A DNA stretch of 30,876 nt from Parasitella parasitica (taxonomy: Eukaryota; Mucoromycota; Mucoromycetes; Mucorales; Mucoraceae): assembly GCA_025201805.1 (NCBI GenBank), contig MU619242.1, positions 408,447-439,322 of the forward strand, given 5' to 3'. The position numbers and the translations under genes were made by a program. Below the pieces are notes generated by a model that saw only the letters and a program-made list of their open reading frames with translations, had not been told where the DNA came from and did not search any database. Shown here piece after piece: positions 12,040-21,134 of the stretch. The stretch's first letter is position 1. Each line of letters opens with the position of its first letter.

Positions 12040-12479
12040 GCAGCAGCATCAACGGTGGCAACGGCAATTACAGTAATTACAGCAATCACAGCAATCACGG
12101 CAATCACGGCAACCATAGTAACCATAGCAATCATAGCAACCCCAAAAAAGTAAATGAAATTAGGATTATTCAAAGTGAGTACGAAAAGACTGCAGCAGCA
12201 ATCCCCAAGTCATCCGGTGAAAATGTAATTTGCATTACCAACAAACCAAGATGGCTAGAGTCTGAACGTATAAGCCTAATCGAAGCTATCGTGCAAGAAA
12301 AAGAGCTCGACGACATGACAACTATTCCTTGGGATAAAGTTTCTAAAGCAGTCGGACGCGCCAAGAAGGCTTGCAAGGATCAATGGCGCAGAGAGATACT
12401 GCCTCATTTGTTAAAGGGGTTTGTGCGTCAAGATTATCGTCATAGAAGCAATAATGATGCAATAGATTCACTGTTATAA
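11583..12479 (+). CDS. Myb/SANT-like DNA-binding protein with Asn-rich repeats
   Basis: Intronless, 298 aa, probably a nuclear transcription regulator. Seen: a Ser-rich N-terminal half; a basic GRPKK (AT-hook-like) motif; a run of 12 Asn (12003-12038); an eight-fold Asn-Tyr/His-Ser/Gly repeat (about 12066-12140); and a C-terminal single Myb/SANT-type domain with the spaced tryptophans W224, W250 and W268 (PRWLESERISLIEAI, IPWDKVSKAVGR, CKDQWRREILPHL), the classic three-Trp helix-turn-helix core. ATG at 11583 is the first ATG after the assembly gap; there is an in-frame open stretch upstream with no ATG, so a longer form cannot be excluded until the gap is closed. I do not recognise a named orthologue. 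Confidence 0.78.
12003..12038 (+). repeat. (AAC)12 coding trinucleotide repeat
   Basis: Encodes 12 consecutive Asn in the Myb-like protein, all with the same AAC codon, which indicates recent slippage expansion. Confidence 0.9.
12066..12140 (+). repeat. 9-nt coding tandem repeat (Asn-Tyr/His-Ser/Gly)
   Basis: About eight copies of a 9-base unit of the form AAY-YAY-RGY in the Myb-like gene, with third-base variation between copies. Confidence 0.85.
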
Positions 12480-12855
12480 ATGCAATGCTAGACAAATATA
12501 TAGGCTGCCATGATATATATATATATATATACATGTATATACCATTATAGACACATTCATATGAACATGTTCATATATGTACCGCATAGAAATAATCATA
12601 AACAGCTAAATAAAACTTTTCTCTTCTTTTAATACCAACACTCAAGTGCACAACCATGTCTTTTTATTTATCATGGGCTGACAGAACCCATTGTCTCGGT
12701 AGTCTGTCAAATTTTGCTGTTTGTAACACAGCTCTCTCAGTGCTCTGTCGTAAGAACGCGTCAGCATTTGAACTCCAGAATAGGGTAAAAGAGACTGAGC
12801 CAAGAAGAGTGGGTGTGTCCATTTTCTTCCATCTTGAAATCAAGACTAATTCAAA
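12480..12855. other. Intergenic, 376 bp, with (TA)n microsatellite
   Basis: Holds the 3' flank of the Myb-like gene, a (TA)9-10 microsatellite at about 12513-12531, and the promoter of the small Cys-rich gene. An open frame 12656-12937 is in a different frame from the Cys-rich gene it overlaps and appears spurious. Confidence 0.6.
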
Positions 12856-13057
12856 ATGTGTATGCGTACAACTTGTGAAACATGCAAAAAATACACCTGG
12901 ATGGGTAAGTGGTATTTTTAATAAGAAAAGTCCCTGACATTAAGCAATGATTACAGGCTGTGGTAAACATATCAGCCAAGCTTTGGCTGGTTTAAAGGAA
13001 GATGAGATCTGCAAATGCAAGGAACAAGAGAACAAGAATGAAAACGAGACTAAATAA
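12856..13057 (+). CDS. Small Cys-rich zinc-binding-type protein, 49 aa
   Basis: Two exons, 12856-12904 and 12957-13057 (52-nt intron, donor GTAAGT), give 49 aa. Cysteine layout: CETC at 7-10, GCGKH at 17-21, CKC at 35-37, which suits one compact zinc site; the C-terminal tail is Lys/Glu/Asn-rich. The pattern TC-x2-C ... TW-x-GCG-x-H ... ALAGL ... C-x-C is a short architecture I recall from uncharacterised fungal and plant microproteins; no function is known to me. Too short and too split for ORF callers. Its stop lies only 22 bases from the end of a possible convergent gene. Confidence 0.72.
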
Positions 13058-13079
13058 GCATAGAAATCGTGCAATGATT

Positions 13080-13303
13080 TTATGAATAAACTTTTTGCTT
13101 AACGGCGACATTGTAATTTTGTACAAAGCCTAGGCAATCCTCACTTGCGTTATATTCATTCTTGTAGAAAAAGCTGCGACGTTTGTAGTGTGCTTGATTT
13201 GCTCTCTCACTTGAAAGTTGTTCTGACAGTTGTTGCTAACATCTAGCACGCCAGTATAACTGTTGACACGCAGCAACTCTACGTATTTTGCCCAATATCC
13301 AAG
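13080..13303 (-). CDS. Possible 3' part of a small unrecognised gene
   Basis: A 52-codon open frame (13235-13080) ending in TAA follows a plausible acceptor (GATGTTAG) and reads ...NQAHYKRRSFFYKNEYNASEDCLGF...; a preceding 21-nt exon 13303-13283 (LGYWAKY, donor GTAGAG, 47-nt intron) joins in phase 0. I cannot find the 5' exons; they would lie between 13304 and about 13640, head to head with the eL39 gene. A competing reading is the continuous minus frame from 13327 to 13130, which lacks an ATG. The basic, aromatic and charged composition looks protein-like but no family is recognised. Confidence 0.35.
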
Positions 13304-13309
13304 CTGGGA

Positions 13310-13693
13310 TAAAGTGTATATATTCAACTTGTGGCTACATCATTTGGAGTACTACTGGATAATGCAACTGGGTGAACACAGTGCTTTTACATTCAATCAG
13401 CTTCCACGAAATTTTTCTTTTGGTCATTGTTCAACACTTGTAAGAGTCTTTGGCTTGTATAATTGCATTTGTTTTATGATTGAAAAAGATCAAGAATGCA
13501 TGCTTAAGAGGACATATATGATGAACTCATGTCCATGTGTGTAAAAGTGTTTGGTTGCAAAACGGCGTCCGAAAAAAAAGGAGAGGGGGGGGTTCAACCC
13601 ACTGGATAAGTCCCCGTGTTGAGGGTGCATCTACACAAAAAAGCAAGATCTGGCATCCAGTGTCTTGCTCTTTCCCTTGATCAGAATACAGAA
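13310..13693. other. Promoter region of eL39 gene, 384 bp
   Basis: Upstream of the eL39 ATG. Contains an A8-GGAGAG-G8 tract at about 13572-13590. No TATA box is evident. May also hold the 5' exons of the possible minus-strand gene. Confidence 0.5.
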
Positions 13694-14028
13694 ATGGTAC
13701 GCTATACATTGCCATCCTCATGCTCATGTCCTATCAGATCGAGTCGCAGTGGATGGATGGAGAGACGGAACGGATGGATGGGATGCAGTTGTGCTTACTG
13801 ACTCGTTGTGATATTAGCCTTCTCAAAAGTCGTTCATTACCAAGGTTAAGCTTGGCAAGGCCAAGAAGCAAAACCGCCCTTTGCCTCACTGGTTCCGTCT
13901 TAAGACTGACACAAAGATTCGGTAAGCATTGAAATCGTGGCTCAAATGTTGGGATCTCGACTCACTCTGTACGCAATAGTTGGAACGCAAAGAGACGCAA
14001 CTGGCGTCACACCAAGTTGAACATTTAA
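13694..14028 (+). CDS. RPL39: Ribosomal protein eL39
   Basis: Tiny, very basic large-subunit protein that lines the peptide exit tunnel. Three exons: 13694-13696 (the ATG alone), 13818-13921 and 13980-14028, giving 51 aa, the universal eL39 length. Seen: SQKSF at the start, [17 protein letters not shown] in the middle and [10 protein letters not shown] at the end. Intron 1 (121 nt, donor GTACGC) splits the start codon from the rest, a common ribosomal-protein arrangement; intron 2 (58 nt, donor GTAAGC) interrupts the Arg codon of KIRWN. Intron 1 is longer than the usual introns here and contains GGATGGATG repeats. Confidence 0.95.
13750..13786 (+). repeat. GGATGGATG repeats in eL39 intron 1
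   Basis: Two blocks, ggatggatgg (13751-13760) and cggatggatgggatg (13771-13785), separated by agagacggaa. The 12-mer aacggatggatg is also present, in sense orientation, in the first intron of the eS28 gene. Confidence 0.8.
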
Positions 14029-14349
14029 GTAGCTCTCTATTTTAATATAACATTAATAAATATCAACTGCAACCAAATGCTCACAACACCAATTGCGAAA
14101 AGTGTCAATTTACAAGTGCAATCAATTTCAATTGTATTGCATCATTGGACTCGATGTTTTCATTAAATAGGCATGATTCAAACGAGAGAGAGAGAAAAAA
14201 AAAGGAGTGGTTTTATTGCTGATTGTATCATAAGACAAAAGGGAGGTTGTAACAAAAGAAACTTGGACAGACAGAAAGAGAAAAGAGATGAAGGAGGAAA
14301 AAAAAATATACATTTAATACATGAAAACAGAATATGGGGTAATAAAGAA

Positions 14350-14889
14350 TTAATAGCCAAATGTATTTTCACCAGAGTAACTACGGTTAATGAATCATGT
14401 GAGCATGAGGCAATAATATTACGTGGTCCAACGCTGCTGCTACTTACGTGATGTATAGGAAACCATCTTCGTCCTTGTGCTCTTCGTAGATGGCACTCAT
14501 CAAAGCTAAGCAGACTATTTAGTCAAAGTCATTGGATTCACTGGCTGCATAAACTTACCCGCAGTAGGAGGCAGGATCTCATTCACAAAGATAAAGATAG
14601 CCTTTTCCGGGCTCAGCTTGATTCTCTTTCTGATTACATAGACAAACTGGCCCACTGTCAGGTCGGCAGGGACCAAGTACTTTTTCTTGTCAATAGTAGG
14701 GATGTCGCTCTTTTCGACCTTTTCGCAAATTACAGGAATACGTTCGGGATATTTTTGTCGGATTCGCTCTGCTTCAGCTTTGCGTTTTTCTAGCAGCAGA
14801 CGATAGAATCAGACAGCGTCCTTCCCCAATAAAAACTAGATGCCCAACCACTTACCAAATGGATGTTCGTCTTTAAACTTGGAGCGCAT
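14350..14889 (-). CDS. ATG8: Autophagy ubiquitin-like protein Atg8
   Basis: Ubiquitin-like modifier conjugated to phosphatidylethanolamine on autophagosome membranes. Four exons: 14889-14856, 14789-14559, 14505-14448, 14380-14350, giving 117 aa, the normal length. Seen: [17 protein letters not shown], the N-terminal helical part; [14 protein letters not shown] and [22 protein letters not shown], carrying the hydrophobic pockets that bind AIM/LIR motifs; [11 protein letters not shown]; and YSGENTFGY. The conserved Gly116 is followed by a single Tyr, so Atg4 would remove one residue before lipidation. Introns are 66, 53 and 67 nt. Divergent from the CBS-like gene with 265 bp between the two start codons. 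Confidence 0.97.
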
Positions 14890-14980
14890 GGTATGTAGTG
14901 TAGAGCCTCAGTTGGATAAAATGTAGAGTACAGGAATGGAAGGGAAAAAAAAAACAAAGAGGAAAAAAGACGCATAATCT

Positions 14981-14990
14981 TTTTATATTT
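14981..14990 (-). promoter_or_regulatory. TATA-like element upstream of ATG8
   Basis: Minus-strand AAATATAAAA about 92-101 bases before the ATG8 start, in the shared 265-bp divergent promoter with the CBS-like gene. Confidence 0.4.
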
Positions 14991-15154
14991 GAGAGAGGGG
15001 GATACATGTGATCAGCCATGCCAAATCATCAGGTCAATTGGTGCGTTTTAGCCCTGCTGATTTCTATTGGTTTGTTGTTTCTTGCTCTGCATTTTTTTTT
15101 TTTTTTTTTTGCCATTTTCTTTTCCTTCAAAAGGACACGTATAATACAAGAAAA

Positions 15155-16896
15155 ATGCTGCCACCCATCACTACCGGCATTCAAGAAAGCATCGGCTCGA
15201 CTCCAATGGTCCGGCTTGATCTGCAGGATAAAGGTAAAGGTAAAAGCATATGGCAATGGCTTGGAGACTGACCGACTTGTGTCATTCTTCTAGTCAACAT
15301 CCTTGCCAAACTGGAATACACAAATCCTACTGGAAGCGCAAAGGACAGACTTGCCAAGTATCTACTAGATCGTACGTGTAAATGTATATATGCAATTCAG
15401 CGCACTGCTTTGCTAACCGACCAGCATACTGCTAGAGCATGAAAAAAAGACTCCATTCGAGGCTCGGGAAGCCGTTACCAAGAAAACCTTGATCATCCCT
15501 ACATCTGGCAATCTGGGTATCTCTGTCGCTACTCTGGCCGCTAAACGACACTACCGCATTATTGCCATCCTGCCTGAGCGCACCTCCAACGACCGCATTT
15601 CGCTGTTAAAGGCCCTTGGTGTCGAGATCCTACGATCACCCAATGAAGTCAGACCAGAGGCGCCAGAGAGTGCCCACTCTGTTGCTGCTCGACTGGCTGA
15701 GCAATTGCCCAATGCCGTTGTTCTAGATGAGGTAAGTGCATCGAGAGGAGAGAGAGAGAGAGAGAGATGTCGGATCTGAAACGTCTGTGTAGACAAAACT
15801 GCGCGATTTGACAGCTTACCATGATCTGGCAGAAGAAATTGTTCAACAAACAAAACTATCGGTTGACCATGTCTTTGTCGGCGTTGCATCAGGTGCCATG
15901 TTGACAGGCGTTGCTCAATACATCAAGAAGAAAATACCAGGCGTCAAGGTAAATGTTTGTGTGCGTATCTCCCAATGATGCGAAACCAACGCTTGTGATT
16001 AGATCATCGGTGTTGAACCCACTGATTCTGCTCTGGGGGATTCAGACTCTGCAAAGACTGTGCGTGGTGTGGTAAGCTTCAATGGATGTGCTACATTACT
16101 AGGCTTTGTGCATGCTGACATCGCCATGTAGGACTGGAAGATCGAAGATTTGGGTAGCAACGTTATTCCCGAGAGCCTCGACAGAAGCCTTGTCGATGAA
16201 TGGATCAAGGTTTCTGACAAGGAAGCGTATTCGATGGCACGACGATTAATTCGTGACGAGGGTGTGCTGTGTGGGCCGTCATCAGGTGCATTAGTGGCTG
16301 CAGCTGTTCGTCATGCTCGCGCCATTGCAGACCACAGCACACACATTCCACAGTCAGTTGTGATTCTTAATGACTCTTGCAAAAGCTACACGTCTACCCT
16401 ATTGTCAGATGACTGGCTGTTTGAAAATGACTTGGCCGATGACCTGATCACAAGTGAATTGCAGTATGTGTCCCAAAATAGATATCGTGCTGCTAGCGTG
16501 GAGGATCTCCAACTGCCTGCTGCGGTCACCATCCCTCCTACTGCTGTTGTGTCCCACGCTATAGATCTGATGTTGGAGCGTGAGTACTCCCAGTTACCCG
16601 TGCTTAGAAATCGCAAGTTGGTCGGCTACGTATCTCTTAGTGCGTTGCAAGACCGATTAGAAAGCGGCTCGGTAAAGCTCTCGGATACTGTTGGGGATGC
16701 CATGTTTTCTTTCAAAAAGGGTGTGGTGACAAACAAATACGAGATCATTACGCCTGATACAAGCTTGGCTGACCTGGCCAAATTCTTTGAAAAGAATTCG
16801 TTTGCTGTTGTCACCGACGCTAATAGAAGATGGTGTCTTGGCGTAGCTACAAAATACGATCTAATCAGCTTCCTGCATAGACGACAATTTCTGTAG
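15155..16896 (+). CDS. Cystathionine beta-synthase family protein with divergent active site
   Basis: Fold-type II PLP protein of the CBS (yeast Cys4) type, transsulfuration pathway. Six exons: 15155-15233, 15294-15371, 15436-15731, 15793-15948, 16003-16071, 16132-16896, giving 480 aa (Cys4 about 507). Seen: NPTGSAKDR with the PLP lysine K43; TSGNLG (75-80) in place of the usual TSGNTG substrate loop; VGVASGAMLTG (180-190) where the family has a GTGGT phosphate loop; IPESLDRSLVDEW (238-250) and CGPSSGALVAA, typical of CBS; then a pair of CBS (Bateman) domains from about residue 350 to the end, ending LHRRQFL. No N-terminal heme region, as in yeast. The lysine is kept but two cofactor/substrate loops are changed, so activity may be altered or lost; an active canonical paralogue may exist elsewhere. 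Confidence 0.88.
15746..15767 (+). repeat. (GA)n microsatellite in CBS-like intron 3
   Basis: A GAGAG-rich dinucleotide run just after the donor of the intron 15732-15792. Confidence 0.75.
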
Positions 16897-17949
16897 ATAA
16901 TAAAAAGGAGCTTGAGGAGGCTTTTTTACTCTAGTCTTTATAAATTTGCATGTACATTTCGTTGGCATTCAGTAATTTTTTGATGGGATCGACTTTGTTC
17001 ATTGCTCAGAAACATTGCTATACTTTTTTTTTGTTGGCATTTGCTTTTGTGGGCCACGCCTCGACAAGAGTGGGCAAGAGCGCACACTTTTGCGCTATGA
17101 TTTAATTATTGCCGTCTTCGCCTCTCGTATCATATCACCACGTTTGTTGGCTAAATTATTGACCTTTTCTTCGCAAAGGTAAATTTGGTCTCACTAAAGC
17201 GGTGTACAGCTCGTGCTGCCGTAGGCCTACTTTGCATTCGAGTAATAAAAAGAATTTATAAACACGCATGTGTATGTTTAAAGTACTTATCTCACGCTTT
17301 AAGCATGATATATAAGGACTTTTGCTAGTATTTCCACGTAACATAAACTTCATTGAATGGATAGGACATTGTTGAATTGTTCGGTACCTTCTCAGCAGTG
17401 TAGTTGATGAACTGAGGATTCAAACAGAAGGTTATATTAAACCCACAGTATAGTCAGCATTGTCAGCTGTAAAGCAAAAAATAACCATTTCAACCTTTAC
17501 AGTTGTTCTAGTAAGTATTCATAACTAAAATTGTTGGTTTCTTTTGCTTTCAATACTCCTATCAAATCACGAATGAATGAATTACAATTGGATTTAAATA
17601 AGCATTCATAGAAGTAAAACAAAGCAGAGTCATGTGTTTTTATCTTTTGTTTTGAATTCTTTGCTCCAAGTGTCATTGTTTTTGATCAAGTCCACAATTA
17701 CTTTAGAAAGTGGGGTTAATAGAGACCTTGCTAGGTTTTAAATATTTGAAATTTTTATGCAATTTTTGTAAAAAAAAAAAATGTAACATTGCCATTTAAA
17801 GAAAATAGAATATCACATCAAAATGGTAATTTGTAAAATTTTGGGTCTAGGATGAAAAAGCGTATTCAAACCGTCGTATTTTTATCTTTTCTCTACTAAA
17901 AGCTAAAATCCACAATATGTGAGCTAAAATAAACAACACAAGTTATATT
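16897..17949. other. AT-rich intergenic region, no gene seen
   Basis: Starts with the CBS-like 3' flank (AATAAAA just after the stop). Very AT-rich from about 17380 on. The minus-strand open frame 17353-17156 has no recognisable features. Marks the edge of a transposon-derived segment. Confidence 0.5.
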
Positions 17950-18645
17950 GAATATGACCCTCAACATAATGGAATTGATGGCAGAAGAAAACATCAAAGA
18001 TCGGGAACTAGCAAGCATGCGTTGACAACAACAGTAAAGTCATGCAAGACTCCTCGCCGCATTAATGTAGAGAGAGTTATATGGACAAGTTCAAGGACAC
18101 TAGAGCTTCTTCAGGCTTATGTGAAGTTTCGACCACATGGTGTAGTCCACGGGGTGAACAAATACAACAATGGGAGAAGGTTGTTGAGGATGTGAACAGT
18201 ATAGATAGTGACCAAAACAGTTTAAAAAGATAAGCTGTTCAAGAAAGGGTTGAAAAAATGATGAACACCTTTACGGAAAAGACTTCGAACAACAAGTCAG
18301 GTAGTAGCAACCATACTCCTGAGATGGAGGAAGCAGCTCGCAACGCTTAACGCTTGGGGGGGGGGGGAAGTGGGGGTGGTAAATGCGATGTTATCAAATA
18401 AGACGATAAAGTAATTTTTACATTTTCATGTAGAGAAGCGATGATTAAGCCACTACTGCCGCGCACAAAAGCAAGAAAGCTCAAGAGTTGAAAGATAAAG
18501 AGGATGACGCCAAGATGTTGCAGCGAAAAGAAAAAGAATAAAGGCAAAGGAAATAACAGTACTAATAGTAGTAGGACAATGGAGACTCCCGTCTTAACTT
18601 CACCTAGTTCTTATAAATTGCATTGAGCCGTATGTTTGAAAAATA
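17950..18645 (+). pseudogene. Decayed SANT/Myb-like (trihelix-type) gene
   Basis: Protein-like pieces in all three plus frames, in order, broken by stops and frameshifts: TPRRINVERVIWTSSRTLELLQ then YVKFRPHG (about 18049-18150), a frame change, QWEKVVEDVNSID (about 18166-18205), AVQERVEKMMNTFTEK and NHTPEMEEAARN (about 18235-18345), then a Lys/Glu-rich coiled-coil-like part (KKAQELKDKEDDAKMLQRKEKE, about 18470-18538, in a third segment) and ALSRMFEK plus stop (about 18620-18645). The W-x-LELL-x-YV-x-RPHG start followed by W-EKV looks like a SANT/Myb-type DNA-binding domain with a downstream coiled coil, a kind of gene that is amplified in Mucorales genomes. No intact frame remains. Quoted pieces are kept short and are not a joined sequence. 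Confidence 0.55.
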
Positions 18646-18936
18646 ATGCTGGATGCGCATTATAAACGTCGGCTTCCTGGTTATCCTTCTTCATACCCTA
18701 TAAATAAAGGCTGTCTGTTATTTGGCAGACATTGATCACCGCTTCGTCAAAGTTCCGTTTCCGTGGTGTTGAAATTTCTATAGGTTTGAGGTACGGATAT
18801 ATCACCATCAAGAAGATGCTGTCCAATGACGGTGGATACAAATTGATCATTGGAACACGCAGTTGCAACTTATTGATTACATCAAGCATGCAACTAGATA
18901 CTGCATAGGTCAATATTGGACCAGCGACGGATCATT
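18646..18936. other. Spacer between two pseudogenes
   Basis: Contains a minus-strand open stretch of about 71 codons (18913-18698, includes STPRKRNFDEAV) with no recognised family. Probably part of the same decayed insertion. Confidence 0.35.
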
Positions 18937-18939
18937 TTA

Positions 18940-19645
18940 TGCCGACAGACCACACCACGATCTTTTTGGATAAAGCATCCATCCAAAGTGCAGAAGCAAT
19001 ACTTTCAAATAAAGACACATTTCGAACACAAGCAATTCCAATCCTATACCAGTTAAAACAAGTAGCAGTTGTAGGAATGAGAAACCGAATCCTTTAAAGT
19101 GACTTTTCTTGACACTTTGGCAGGCTTCCGTGGTTCTCTTTGATAAAGTGTCTCTATGCAAGAATCTATGACGCTTAACCTTGCTCTTTGCCACTACCCA
19201 GAACTGTTCTATTGGGTTAAGTTCGGGAGAGTAAATAGGAAGATACACGCATTTATAACCTCAATCATAACCTCAATGCTTGATGTACTTTTTGATGTTC
19301 TCTTGTGTGTGAATTCGCGCATTATCCATGACTATATAATGACCTTTCATATGTGAATGTTTGTCCATTTCATCGAGGGCCATTTTTTCAAGAAACTAAT
19401 GTAGTGACCTGCTACGGTCCCTGAACTTATATCTCCATCAGCCTTCGGCTCTCGTTGTGGGTCGAGTAACAATAGCACGAGTACCTTTTCTGGGCCAGGC
19501 TCTTGAGCGTTTCATATTGATATCAAAAGCGGACTCGTCTAGAGACACGCAATTCGCGAGGAAATTCATGTCTGTGTTTTCCCACTTGTAAGCTTAGTTG
19601 TACCGTTCTTCAATCTTTGCTGAACTGTTTATTGACTTTTAACGT
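18940..19645 (-). pseudogene. Decayed DDE transposase (Tc1/mariner-like superfamily)
   Basis: Minus-strand fragments in order: WENTDMNFLANC, then LDESAFDINMKRSRAW and RKGTRA (about 19580-19470; first catalytic Asp at DESAF), a break, then GTVAGHY and FLKKMALDEMDKH (about 19420-19360), HYIVMDNARIHTQ (about 19345-19300; second catalytic Asp at MDNA), a stop, then VYLPIYSPELNPIEQFW (about 19245-19195; catalytic Glu at NPIE) and KSKVKRHRFL. The order and spacing of D, D and E with YSPELNPIE define the DDE_3 transposase class. At least two stops and probable frameshifts show it is dead. No matching terminal inverted repeats were found by eye. Confidence 0.85.
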
Positions 19646-20589
19646 ACATATTTTCGTTTTGATTTTTATATATGAATATATTCATTAAGTGGCAATGGTC
19701 TCAATGATAAATTCATTCTGATCAACAATGTAGTCCATGGGCTCAGGATCAAAATTCCCTTTTAGCATATTATTAAATGTAAAGAAAAGTTCCTGCCTAA
19801 AATCATCCCCTTTTTTAGAATATATGGTTCAAATTTCAATGAAAAATGTGAGAATCCCGATATTTTAACATATGCCACCTTAATTACATGAATTTGTAAA
19901 CGAGTTCTCTTTTTGTTGTGGGCTTTTCGGTTAGCCGTAATGGTATCTTGATTTTGATTAACAAAGTTTGTTTAGCTTTGATTTAAAAGATATTGTCAAA
20001 TGTGTTTTAAAATGAAGATGGACAAGTTGATCTTTATAATGAGCAAGGGATGAGAGTGATATGACCCACGGAAGACGCCTAGACTGGAGCTGATGGCTCA
20101 AAAATTATCCTCGAAACACACATATATTATAAAGCTTTGAAAAACAACCTTGTATCGCTTTTTTTTTTTTTTTTTTTTTTTGCGCCTAAAAAAGCAGAAA
20201 ACTTCAAGGTCGGGCATTCAGAGGCGTATCTCGCTGATCCATCTTTTGTCACCCCAAATGGATAGCCAAAGCTGCACATATACAGATTTTACATCTGTGG
20301 CAATGCACGTATACGTATTTTAATGACGGCGGTAACAACTACGTTGTACTATTGATAAACCTTGGTTCTTGGATCATCTTATCTCATACATCCTATTAAC
20401 TTAGTAACCCGCCGTGCTTCTGTATCCATGATTTCGATTCAATATAGTAGGAAAATCCTCAATTGTTATAACGAAAATATAATACATAAAAAAAAAAAAG
20501 TGATAAACTTCAACGTCGCTTGTTTTATCCATTTATTTACAATGTTGGTCTGTAAGAAATTAGAAAAAACTGCAAAAAATGCAGCGATT
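19646..20589. other. AT-rich region, no gene; remnant of transposase 5' part possible
   Basis: Minus strand around 19770-19690 reads KGNFDPEPMDYIVDQ then a stop, which may be the N-terminal remnant of the transposase. A T run of about 23 lies at 20159-20181. The rest contains nothing I can support. Confidence 0.4.
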
Positions 20590-21016
20590 TTAACGAAGAC
20601 GACGAGCTTCACGTTCAGATTCCAAAAGACAGAGGATATCGTTTTCACGAACGGGGCCCTTTACGTTACGGATGATGGAACGGTGAGTATCATCCATGAA
20701 TTCAACACGGACTTGGGTGACGCCACCACGAGAACCAGTACGGCCAAGAACCTTAATAACTTTGGCGAGCTTAACGGGAGTCTTCGAAGAGTCCTACATT
20801 GCGTTATTAGTCCAAGCTGTGTGGAATACATGTCGTAGCTGGGCAATTAGATGGCTGAATGTGGTTGAATACAGAAGCTGGTGCGTGTATGAAAGTTGGT
20901 AAGAAAATCCGCCATTTCATCCATTCATCCATCCGTTTTTCAATCGATTCATCCATCCATCTGTCAAACAATTCATCCATCTAATGCAATCCAATGTATA
21001 CAACGAAACCTACCAT
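20590..21016 (-). CDS. RPS28: Ribosomal protein eS28
   Basis: Small-subunit ribosomal protein near the mRNA exit/E site. Exon 1 is only the ATG (21016-21014); exon 2 is 20793-20590; together 68 aa, normal length. Seen: [21 protein letters not shown], the OB-fold start, [17 protein letters not shown] and the C-terminal [12 protein letters not shown], all diagnostic. The 220-nt intron (donor GTAGGT, acceptor TGTAG) separates the start codon from the rest, as in the eL39 gene, and contains GGATGGATGAAT-type repeats. The gene lies 118 bp downstream of the CPSF160 gene on the same strand. Confidence 0.96.
20914..20982 (-). repeat. GGATGGATGAAT repeats in eS28 intron 1
   Basis: Reading the minus strand: three blocks of gatggatgaat type (at about 20980-20970, 20962-20947 and 20936-20915), including aacggatggatg, the same 12-mer and orientation as in eL39 intron 1. 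Confidence 0.8.
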
Positions 21017-21134
21017 TATAGAATATTTGTATACGGATTTGAAAAGGAGGGAACTCTTACATTGGAACTGGACAACTGCCCTATAGCTCCCCACACACAC
21101 ACCACGAACAGAGCGTGTAAAAATCTGAGTTTAT

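Noticed and set aside
12656-12937. 93-codon open frame
   Set aside because: Overlaps exon 1 of the Cys-rich microprotein in another frame and reads through its intron; composition is not protein-like.
13575-13610. GGTTCAACCC, like a tRNA T-arm
   Set aside because: No matching acceptor stem, D-arm or anticodon arm on either strand.
18355-18378. G-rich run as a G-quadruplex element
   Set aside because: Lies in a dead pseudogene and is a simple homopolymer; no evidence of function.
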